Of a DNA stretch of 35,004 bases, positions 24,166-31,314 are shown piece by piece (positions within the stretch are counted from its first letter, which is position 1; every line of letters starts with the position of its first letter). The notes under the pieces are model-generated. The model saw only the letters and a list, made by a program, of their open reading frames with translations, was not told the DNA's origin and searched no databases. A program made the position numbers and the translations under genes. The stretch comes from Xenococcus sp. PCC 7305 (GTDB lineage Bacteria; Cyanobacteriota; Cyanobacteriia; Cyanobacteriales; Xenococcaceae). Location of the stretch: contig NZ_ALVZ01000167.1 in NCBI RefSeq assembly GCF_000332055.1, positions 1 to 35,004 of the forward strand. Direction: 5' to 3'.

Positions 24166-26631
24166 CTAATTTAAAATATCTCCACCCATCAACCGTCGAT
24201 AACGAATTTCCAACTCCTTCTTCAAACTCGGATAACTCTCCAAACTGCGATCGCGATCAATAATTTTCTCCGCCGCATCCCTCGCCAAATTCAACACCTC
24301 CTTATCCTCAACCAAACTTGCCAAAGCAAAATCTGGCAACCCCGACTGCCGAGTTCCCAACACCTCCCCAGGGCCCCGAAAACGCATATCCATTTCCGAT
24401 AAGAAAAACCCATCTTGTGACTGCTCCAAAACTCCCAAACGCTGCTTCGCATCAGGACTCTTGCTACTACTCATCAGAAAACAATAGGACTTATCTTTCC
24501 CTCTTCCAACCCGTCCCCGTAACTGATGCAGCTGCGACAACCCAAAACGTTCGGCATTTTCAATTACCATCACCGTCGCATTAGGCACATCCACCCCAAC
24601 TTCAATCACCGTCGTCGAGACAATAATTTGGGTTTTCCTATCTCGAAAAGCAGTCAAAGCAGCATCTTTGTCCGCTGACTTCAATCGCCCATGCAATAAA
24701 CCGACCTGAAATTCAGGAAAAACAGTTTCGGATAGTCTTTGATGCTCTTCCACCGCCGCTCGCACATCCAGTTTTTCCGACTCTTCCACCAAGGGAAAGA
24801 TGATATAGGCTTGCCTACCTTGGGCAACTTCACGACGAATCACATTATAGACTTTACTGCGATCGCGTCCTGTTTTGACTGCAGTGGTAATGGCTTGTCG
24901 TCCTGGCGGTAATTCATCCACCTGGGAAACATCCAAATCCCCGTGAAGCGTTAAAGCCAAAGTTCGAGGAATCGGCGTTGCTGTCATATTCAGCACATGG
25001 GGCGACTCTCCTTTTGCGAGTAACCTTGCTCTCTGCTGTACCCCAAAACGATGTTGTTCATCGATGACAACCAACCCTAATTTACTAAATTGCACTGGAT
25101 CTTGAATCAACGCATGAGTCCCCACAAGTAACGGCAATTCACCGGTTTCTAGTTGAGCATGAATTTCGCGGCGTTTTTTGGTTTTGGTCGAACCTGTTAA
25201 CAACTCCACTGGCAGATGCAATAGATTGAACCAACTAACTAACTTGCGATAATGTTGCTCTGCTAAAACTTCTGTTGGTGCCATTAATGCCGCTTGATAA
25301 CCAGATTGGATTGCTGCCAAAATTGCAAAGATTGCCACCACGGTTTTCCCTGCGCCGACATCCCCCTGTACTAAACGGTTCATGGGCGTATTTGATTGTA
25401 AATCTCCCAGGATTTCATTAACTACTCGCTGTTGAGCATTGGTTAGCTTAAAAGGTAATAGCTCTTGAAAGCCATTAATTAACTCACCTGTAAGATCAAA
25501 GGTTGCGCTAGCTTGATCTTTTTTCAGTAATTGACGCCGCCGCAAAAAACCCAATTGTAGATAGAAAAATTCATCAAATACTAAGCGCCTACGGGCATGG
25601 GTCAGGATATCTTGATCCGTGGGAAAATGAATATTCGAGATCGCATCTTTTAATTTAATCAGATCATATCCTTGGCGAATTGCCGCAGGTAACGGGTCCT
25701 TTAACTGCTCAGCAACAGGTAAAATCGCAATGATTGATTTTCTAACCGTATCGGCGGGAACCCCCTCGCTCAAACTATAAACAGGCAAAATCCGCCCAAC
25801 TTTAATCGATTCAATGCTGGCCCCTGCACTATCTAAAACTTCAATTTCTGGTTTGTCCAAGGTTAAACCATATTTATTCTGCTTGACTAGGCCAGAAGCT
25901 GCCACGATCGCACCCACAGGATACTTGCGTTTATAGCTTTCTTGCCAACCTCGATTAGCAAAGCGCGGGCCACTAAAAAAGTTACTCAAAGTAAGTCTTC
26001 CCGTAGGATCTCGCAAAACCAGCTGAAAAATGGTTAATTTCTTATTCTTGGGACTATTGAAACATTTACAACTTTTGACAGTACCGATTATGGTTGCCGT
26101 TTCCCCAGGTTCGAGATTACAGATCTGCACCTGACGCGCATAATCGAGATGCTCTCGGGGATAATAAAACAATAAATCCCGCACTGTATATAAGCCCAAT
26201 CTTTCGAGATAACTTCCCTTGCCCCCAATACCCACCACCGTATATAAAGTCTGCTCAAGAGTAATCGGTTTACTACTGTAGGGATTAGTTTTGGTTTCTG
26301 CTGCGACATGCTTGGCGCGAGTTTGTTTCGGTTTCGAAGGTGGGGCAGCATTAGTTGTAGCAAGAGTTCTTTGTTGAGACAAAAAATTTCGGGTACTCGT
26401 CACCATTGTGTGGCGCTGATTGAGAGACATTTCGGGATATTTGGCAAATTTTTGCGCTAAATCGTACCAGCGATCGCGCTCTTGTCTTGGTATATTTTTA
26501 GGTGGCCTGCCCAAACTAAGACACAGAAACTCACTAAAGCGATATTGTTTCCCCTGAAGATCTAAGTAACCTCGTTCTGCTTCGATCGCCAAAGCCTTTT
26601 GCAATCTAACCCAATCTAAACTTTCATCCAT
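24166..26631 (-). CDS. recG: ATP-dependent DNA helicase RecG
   Basis: RecG remodels stalled replication forks and branched DNA. The 821-residue product has an N-terminal extension of about 120 residues compared with the E. coli protein, as seen in other cyanobacteria. It is followed by the wedge/OB domain (GIGGKGSYLERLGLYTVRDLLFYYPREHLDY onwards). Helicase motifs are complete: Walker A GDVGAGKT, DEQH (VVIDEQHRFGVQQR), NMTATPIPRTLA, TTVIEVGVDVPNA and QLHQLRGRVGRG. The start is ATG at 26631. It stands alone on the minus strand, divergent from the methyltransferase gene across about 105 bases. Confidence 0.97.
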   Translation of the reverse strand: MDESLDWVRLQKALAIEAERGYLDLQGKQYRFSEFLCLSLGRPPKNIPRQERDRWYDLAQKFAKYPEMSLNQRHTMVTSTRNFLSQQRTLATTNAAPPSKPKQTRAKHVAAETKTNPYSSKPITLEQTLYTVVGIGGKGSYLERLGLYTVRDLLFYYPREHLDYARQVQICNLEPGETATIIGTVKSCKCFNSPKNKKLTIFQLVLRDPTGRLTLSNFFSGPRFANRGWQESYKRKYPVGAIVAASGLVKQNKYGLTLDKPEIEVLDSAGASIESIKVGRILPVYSLSEGVPADTVRKSIIAILPVAEQLKDPLPAAIRQGYDLIKLKDAISNIHFPTDQDILTHARRRLVFDEFFYLQLGFLRRRQLLKKDQASATFDLTGELINGFQELLPFKLTNAQQRVVNEILGDLQSNTPMNRLVQGDVGAGKTVVAIFAILAAIQSGYQAALMAPTEVLAEQHYRKLVSWFNLLHLPVELLTGSTKTKKRREIHAQLETGELPLLVGTHALIQDPVQFSKLGLVVIDEQHRFGVQQRARLLAKGESPHVLNMTATPIPRTLALTLHGDLDVSQVDELPPGRQAITTAVKTGRDRSKVYNVIRREVAQGRQAYIIFPLVEESEKLDVRAAVEEHQRLSETVFPEFQVGLLHGRLKSADKDAALTAFRDRKTQIIVSTTVIEVGVDVPNATVMVIENAERFGLSQLHQLRGRVGRGKDKSYCFLMSSSKSPDAKQRLGVLEQSQDGFFLSEMDMRFRGPGEVLGTRQSGLPDFALASLVEDKEVLNLARDAAEKIIDRDRSLESYPSLKKELEIRYRRLMGGDILN

Positions 26632-26698
26632 TTACTCAGTCTTCCTAGTAACTTTAAAATATTACTACCTTTAGATTTAGATAGGATAACTGTTGAAA

Positions 26699-26733
26699 CT
26701 AAAACCTAAAACCTAAAACCTAAAACCTAAATT
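26699..26733. repeat. CTAAAAC heptamer array, 4-5 units
   Basis: Four perfect CTAAAAC units and a degenerate fifth (CTAAATT) end five bases before the ATG of the methyltransferase gene. The array thus occupies its leader and the usual ribosome-site position, where no Shine-Dalgarno sequence is seen. Confidence 0.88.
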
Positions 26734-26737
26734 TTCA

Positions 26738-27514
26738 ATGAACGAAATCCGAATTATCTTAGTCGAACCAGCAGGAGCCCTAAATCTGGGATCGATCGCA
26801 CGGGTGATGAAAAACATGGGGCTATCCACCCTGATCTTAGTCAATCCTCAATGCGATCGCTTTGCTGATGAAGCAAGACAAATGGCAGTTCATGCCTTCG
26901 ACATTTTAGAAAATGCCCAAATTGTTGCTGATTTGCCCCAGGCATTACAAGGATGCCAAAGAGCAATGGCCACAACTGCTCGTGCCCGTTCTCTATCTAC
27001 CCAACTAGAACCCCCCAAATCAGCTCTAACTTGGCTACTAGCCGAAAATATAACTTCTGCTCTGATTTTTGGCCCTGAAGATCGAGGGTTAAGCAATCAA
27101 GAACTCAATTATGCCCAAAGGTTTGTCGGAATTCCTTCTCATCCGGTCTATCCTTCACTCAATTTGGCCCAGGCAGTAGCGGTCTGTGCCTATGAAATAT
27201 ACCAACTTTCCTTGTCAAATAATGTTGACAATCCTTCAGGCTATGTTAGCCTACAGGCAAGAGGAGCAGATGATAATTTCAACCCAGTTTTGGGGAATAA
27301 TGCGACCATAGAAACCTTAGAAGGTTATTATGCCGACCTAGAATCTTTATTGCTAGATGTTGGCTATCTATATCCCCATACCGCAACAGCTCGAATGGCG
27401 AAATTTAGACGCTTATATAATAGTGCTAATTTAACCAAAGAGGAAGTCGCTATGCTTCGCGGCACAGTACGGCAAATTAAATGGGCGATAGAGAACAACA
27501 AGGGTAGGGAGTGA
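26738..27514 (+). CDS. TrmJ-like tRNA/rRNA 2'-O-methyltransferase (SPOUT)
   Basis: A 258-residue SpoU/TrmH-type RNA ribose methyltransferase using S-adenosylmethionine. The SPOUT motifs are clear: motif 1 LVEPAGALNLGSIARVMKNMG, motif 2 ALIFGPEDRGLSNQEL and motif 3 YPSLNLAQAVAVCAYEIYQL, which form the trefoil knot. Overall pattern and length resemble TrmJ, which methylates position 32 of tRNA, but related family members cannot be excluded. The ATG lies just after a CTAAAAC array with no ribosome site visible, so translation may be weak or leader-independent. The next gene follows in the same direction after 31 bases. Confidence 0.88.
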   Translation: MNEIRIILVEPAGALNLGSIARVMKNMGLSTLILVNPQCDRFADEARQMAVHAFDILENAQIVADLPQALQGCQRAMATTARARSLSTQLEPPKSALTWLLAENITSALIFGPEDRGLSNQELNYAQRFVGIPSHPVYPSLNLAQAVAVCAYEIYQLSLSNNVDNPSGYVSLQARGADDNFNPVLGNNATIETLEGYYADLESLLLDVGYLYPHTATARMAKFRRLYNSANLTKEEVAMLRGTVRQIKWAIENNKGRE

Positions 27515-27545
27515 GTAAATAAGTTAATTAGAGGAGAAGCCAGCC

Positions 27546-28850
27546 GTGAATCGAGAAGTCCAACCCAGCCCATTATTTGCTTCATCTAATAACCAAGGTA
27601 AAGTTTCCGCTACGAAATCTATTACTCCAAAACCAACGCAAAATCGCCATCGAAAGAAGAATAAGCGTCCTCGACGAGGTTTACTCGGTTTGTTATTCCC
27701 CAATAAATCAGTTGCCAAAAAATCGAACCGCAGGAGAAGGCCAGGCACCCCAACTGTTGCTCGGAATCTTAACTCAGCACCAGAGCTTCATCCGCCAAGA
27801 ACGAAAAATGCTCCTTTAGCCAAAGAGGAAAAATCTTTCAATATTCTGCCTACACCTTTGGCGATAGCAACTCGTCTACTAGTTCTAACCGTAGGTGTTA
27901 GCACAATTTTAGGTTCGGCAGTGGCGATTTCCGATTCTTTGAAGACTGTGGCGCCTACAGAAGATGCGATCGCGACAGAAACAATTGCCGCAACTGACTC
28001 TTCAACAATTACCAATATATTTTCGGGGATCTCTTTAGACAAAGAAATCACCAAATTAAAGGATAAGCTCTCTAGCCTCACTGCAAACTACACGCAACTT
28101 GAAGCAGGGGTCTATATAGTTGATCTCGATAACAAAAATTATGTTAACTTTAATGGTTCTCAGGCTTACTCCGCAGCTAGTACCATCAAAATTCCTGTTT
28201 TAGTCGCCTTTTTTGAGGATGTTGATGCAGGCAAAATTCGCCTCGATGAGAAATTGGTAGTGACCAAAGAAGTCATTGGCGGAGGTTCTGGTTATATGCA
28301 ATATAAGGAAATTGGCACCAAATATAGTGCTTTGCATACGGCCACCGATATGATTCGAGTCAGCGATAACACCGCAACTAATATGTTGATTCAACGTTTA
28401 GGTGGTATGGAGGTACTAAATCAACGCTTTGCTGAATGGGGATTGAATAATACAGCAATTCGAAATCCTTTACCCGATTTAACAGGGACAAATACTACCA
28501 GCCCTGTAGATTTGGGCAACCTGCTCATTAAGATTAATCGCGGGGATCTGATTTCTCTGCGTTCTCGCGATCGCCTACTAGCAATCATGAGAACCACCAA
28601 AACTCGCACCTTACTTCCTCAAGGGATCGAAAAAGATGCAGTCATCGCTCATAAGACAGGAGACATTCGCTCTTCTTTGGGTGATGCGGGAATTGTCGAT
28701 ATGCCCAATGGCAAACGCTATATTGTCTCGGTATTAGTCAAACGACCAGCTAATGATCCCCAGGCCAAGATCTTAATCCAAAAAATTTCTCAGACCACCT
28801 ATCAGCATTTGAAATTTTATAACGATCGCCCCTTTATCAGTGAACAGTGA
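27546..28850 (+). CDS. Membrane-anchored class A beta-lactamase-fold serine hydrolase
   Basis: A 434-residue protein with a strongly basic N-terminus (RHRKKNKRPRR, SNRRRRPG), one membrane helix (about 108-127, TRLLVLTVGVSTILGSAVAI) and a periplasmic serine hydrolase domain. The class A triad of motifs is intact: Ser212-x-x-Lys215 (STIK), Ser273-Asp-Asn (SDN) and Lys370-Thr-Gly (KTG). The length and anchor suggest a peptidoglycan hydrolase or DD-peptidase role as much as beta-lactam hydrolysis; an omega-loop Glu could not be placed with certainty. GTG 27546 is supported by GAGGAGAA upstream. The last residues ISEQ and the stop are encoded by a TGAACAG heptamer array. Confidence 0.85.
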   Translation: MNREVQPSPLFASSNNQGKVSATKSITPKPTQNRHRKKNKRPRRGLLGLLFPNKSVAKKSNRRRRPGTPTVARNLNSAPELHPPRTKNAPLAKEEKSFNILPTPLAIATRLLVLTVGVSTILGSAVAISDSLKTVAPTEDAIATETIAATDSSTITNIFSGISLDKEITKLKDKLSSLTANYTQLEAGVYIVDLDNKNYVNFNGSQAYSAASTIKIPVLVAFFEDVDAGKIRLDEKLVVTKEVIGGGSGYMQYKEIGTKYSALHTATDMIRVSDNTATNMLIQRLGGMEVLNQRFAEWGLNNTAIRNPLPDLTGTNTTSPVDLGNLLIKINRGDLISLRSRDRLLAIMRTTKTRTLLPQGIEKDAVIAHKTGDIRSSLGDAGIVDMPNGKRYIVSVLVKRPANDPQAKILIQKISQTTYQHLKFYNDRPFISEQ

Positions 28851-28868
28851 ACAGTGAACAGTTATCAG
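28834..28868. repeat. TTATCAG/TGAACAG heptamer array, 5 units
   Basis: TTATCAG, three TGAACAG and TTATCAG in phase. It encodes the last codons and the TGA stop (28848-28850) of the serine hydrolase. It is the same family as the array at 16151. Confidence 0.88.
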
Positions 28869-28886
28869 TTAATTGTCGTTATAGGT

Positions 28887-29432
28887 CTAGGACTTGAGAA
28901 ATACAGAAGAGTAATGTAAGGCAAGATTGGTAGTCTGTTTTACTTGCAAAAGTCTATATTCTTGCTGGACTTTTGTCTGGATTTTCTGAAAATCTACACT
29001 CATCACATGTGGACGAAAACCACTTTTATATAAATCTTTTAGTGACTTCGATTCTATAGATATTTGTAGTCGCTCATTATCAGATTGTTGAAGAATATCA
29101 AAAAATGTATCGCTCATTTTATTCCGTATCACCATCTTGCTTTCTGCGGACGTAATCAGGTTTCGCTGGCTCATCACAAAAAGCATTTGATAATAAGGAC
29201 ATTCAAATTTTTCATGGGCCCGAAATCGAATTTTAGAAGTATCTATATGGGGAAAATAGCAACTTAAATTTCTGACCCAAAAACGCTGAAAATTATATCC
29301 TCCATTGATCCAGAATACCTGACCGGAAAAAAAATAGAATCGCCACACTATGCCAACTGAAGTTTTAAAGATTAATTTGCCAGTAAATTTTTCTTTTTGA
29401 CATTGTTCAATAATATTAATTACTTGCTGCAT
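28887..29432 (-). CDS. Stand-alone PATAN (PatA N-terminal, DUF4388-like) protein
   Basis: A 181-residue protein resembling the N-terminal domain of PatA/PixG/TaxP1-type response regulators. The motifs are FTGKLIFKTSVGIVWRFYFFSGQVFWINGGYNFQRFWVRNL, KFECPYYQMLFVMSQRNLI and DTFFDILQQ. The receiver domain that normally follows is missing; the protein stops just after the domain with HYSSVFLKS. Upstream of the ATG there is a 527-bp spacer. It may be a natural single-domain regulator or a truncated PatA-like gene. The convergent serine hydrolase gene and its heptamer array lie just downstream, where any lost receiver would have been. PATAN domains mediate protein interactions in phototaxis and heterocyst patterning. 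Confidence 0.7.
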   Translation of the reverse strand: MQQVINIIEQCQKEKFTGKLIFKTSVGIVWRFYFFSGQVFWINGGYNFQRFWVRNLSCYFPHIDTSKIRFRAHEKFECPYYQMLFVMSQRNLITSAESKMVIRNKMSDTFFDILQQSDNERLQISIESKSLKDLYKSGFRPHVMSVDFQKIQTKVQQEYRLLQVKQTTNLALHYSSVFLKS

Positions 29433-29880
29433 AGTGATTTAGATTATGATTTTATTCATTAGCCAATTTAATCTTCCATGGTGATTCAAGAAAATTCTGG
29501 AATTCTATTTGTTAATATCTGGCAAATGTGAGTGTAAATGGACTACCTATCAACAGAGATAAAAGAGCCGATATATCAATACTTATTGCTTATGACTTCC
29601 GCGCAGCGGCGGCACTAATTTGGCGATAAAAGGTGTTACAAGCATAATATCGGCAAAGGAAAGTTGATAACTGCTCTATTAATTATTTGTTTGCTTTTCA
29701 ACAATTAATAATTCAGTTTTATTTTTATATACTCCTTACAGCTCATTGGTGATTATAATGTTGGCTGATTTAGCCTAATAACAAATCTATGTCATCTTCA
29801 AGACAAATGTCTGCGAGAAAAAGTAATTTTATCCAAGTACCTAAGTATTGTTTAGTAATCAGAATTATTATGGATATATT
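29433..29880. other. AT-rich gene-free region
   Basis: Most of the divergent spacer between the PATAN gene and the vMAP-type NTPase gene. It contains ACTTCCGCGCAGC (29595-29607), the same 13-mer as at 8684, again preceded by CTTATT-like sequence. I see no gene or clear RNA. Confidence 0.5.
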
Positions 29881-29931
29881 GCATAAGCAATACGATAAAA
29901 TTGGTCTATCGCATAAGTAAGCATTTATAAT
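29881..29931 (+). promoter_or_regulatory. Candidate promoter with 10-bp direct repeats for the NTPase genes
   Basis: TATAAT (29926-29931) lies 28 bases before the ATG; TTGGTC (29901-29906) is a possible -35 at a long 19-base spacing. GCATAAG(C/T)AA occurs at 29881-29890 and 29911-29920, exactly 30 bp apart (about three helical turns), flanking the -35. That arrangement suits a dimeric regulator. Confidence 0.4.
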
Positions 29932-29959
29932 AAATTAAAACAAATTAAAATTTCTTAAA

Positions 29960-31267
29960 ATGACCCTCGAAGAGATATTAGTTATAGTAGACAATCTTAT
30001 TCAGCCAGAAAGATTAACAACTTTACAAGAAATAATTTTGCGCCAATGTTGGAGCGGTAAAACCTATCAACAAATTGCTCAAGATTCTGATTACGATGCA
30101 GACTATATAAGAGTGGTAGGTTCTCGATTATGGCAAATTCTTTCTGATGCTTGCGCCGAGAAAGTCACAAAAAATAACTTCCGTGCTATTCTGCGGCAAC
30201 AGTCGGGAAAAACGAAAAATGTTGAGAATATTAGTCTGAATTTAGAATTACCGGACGGTTCACTTCCCTTGAAATCTAATTTCTATATTGAACGACCTCC
30301 GATAGAAAGCAGTTGTTATAACGGAATCAGACAGCCAGGAGCCTTAATTCGGATCAAAGCCCCTAGCAATATGGGAAAAACATCATTATTGACCAGAATT
30401 TTATCAGCTCAAAATTATCAGTACCATTCAGTTAGGCTGGATTTACAACAAGTAGATAACAAAATACTCAACGATCTTAATCGGTTTCTCCGTTGGTTAT
30501 GTGCCAATATTTGTTCGCAATTGGGAATAGAAAATTTAATAGATGAATATTGGAATGAAGATTTAGGATTAAAGGTTAGTTGTACTGCTTATATGCAGGA
30601 TTATATTTTACAGCAGTTGGACAAACCCCTAATCTTATCGCTAGATCAATTACATCTTATTTTTGAACATACTGATGTTGCCCAAGAATTTCTTCCTTTG
30701 CTCCGTTTTTGGCATGAGGAAGCGAATAATATTTCTATTTGGCAAAAATTGCATTTGATTGTCATCCAATCTACAGAAAGCTATGTTCCTCTAAATTTTA
30801 ACCAGTCACCTTTTAATGTCGGGTTACCTATTGTGTTACCAGAATTTAACGCGCAGCAAATCGATGAACTTGCTCAGCGACATCAACTTAAATTGCAAGA
30901 TGGTAAAGACAAAGGTAATTTAAAGCTTTTGATTGAAATAATTGGGGGACATCCCTATTTAGTAAGATTGGCCTTTTATCATTTGGCAAAATACAATTTA
31001 ACCTTGGAGCAATTACTCAAGGAAATTTCTACTGAGACTAGTATCTATCGGGATATGTTGCTTCATTATTTGGCAACTTTATACAAGAATCCTTCTTTGG
31101 CGACAGCCTTTAAGCAAGTTGTTCTGTCTGAAGATGCTGTCAAACTAGAATCTTTTGTGGCTTATAAATTGGAAAGTTTGGGCTTAATATCACTTCAGGG
31201 GGATGAAGCTGCTCCTAGTTGTCAACTATATCGTCTTTATTTTCGCGATCGCCTTAATCAGTTTTGA
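29960..31267 (+). CDS. vMAP-type HTH + AAA-like NTPase (AAA_35)
   Basis: A 435-residue protein. Residues about 1-75 (LTTLQEIILRQCWSGKTYQQIAQDSDYDADYIRVVGSRLWQILS) are the winged-helix-like vMAP N-terminal domain (vWA-MoxR-associated). An AAA_35 NTPase follows: an entry motif GSLPLKSNFYIERPPIESSCY, Walker A APSNMGKT (134-141), a Walker B-like LILSLDQLHLIF (Asp229, Gln230) and QSPFNVGLPIVLPEF. The residue after the Walker B aspartate is Gln instead of Glu. No other domain follows; the C-terminal third looks like the winged-helix lid common to such ATPases. Proteins with this N-terminus belong to predicted NTP-dependent conflict or signalling systems. Its TGA stop adjoins a heptamer array, and the second NTPase gene starts 47 bases later. 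Confidence 0.8.
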   Translation: MTLEEILVIVDNLIQPERLTTLQEIILRQCWSGKTYQQIAQDSDYDADYIRVVGSRLWQILSDACAEKVTKNNFRAILRQQSGKTKNVENISLNLELPDGSLPLKSNFYIERPPIESSCYNGIRQPGALIRIKAPSNMGKTSLLTRILSAQNYQYHSVRLDLQQVDNKILNDLNRFLRWLCANICSQLGIENLIDEYWNEDLGLKVSCTAYMQDYILQQLDKPLILSLDQLHLIFEHTDVAQEFLPLLRFWHEEANNISIWQKLHLIVIQSTESYVPLNFNQSPFNVGLPIVLPEFNAQQIDELAQRHQLKLQDGKDKGNLKLLIEIIGGHPYLVRLAFYHLAKYNLTLEQLLKEISTETSIYRDMLLHYLATLYKNPSLATAFKQVVLSEDAVKLESFVAYKLESLGLISLQGDEAAPSCQLYRLYFRDRLNQF

Positions 31268-31268
31268 G

Positions 31269-31296
31269 TAATGGGTAATGGGTAATAGGTAATGGG
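31269..31296. repeat. TAATGGG heptamer array, 4 units
   Basis: TAATGGG twice, TAATAGG, TAATGGG. It is the reverse complement of the CCCATTA part of the array at 2763, and it begins one base after the NTPase stop codon. Confidence 0.88.
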
Positions 31297-31314
31297 TTAT
31301 TGTGACACAAATTT

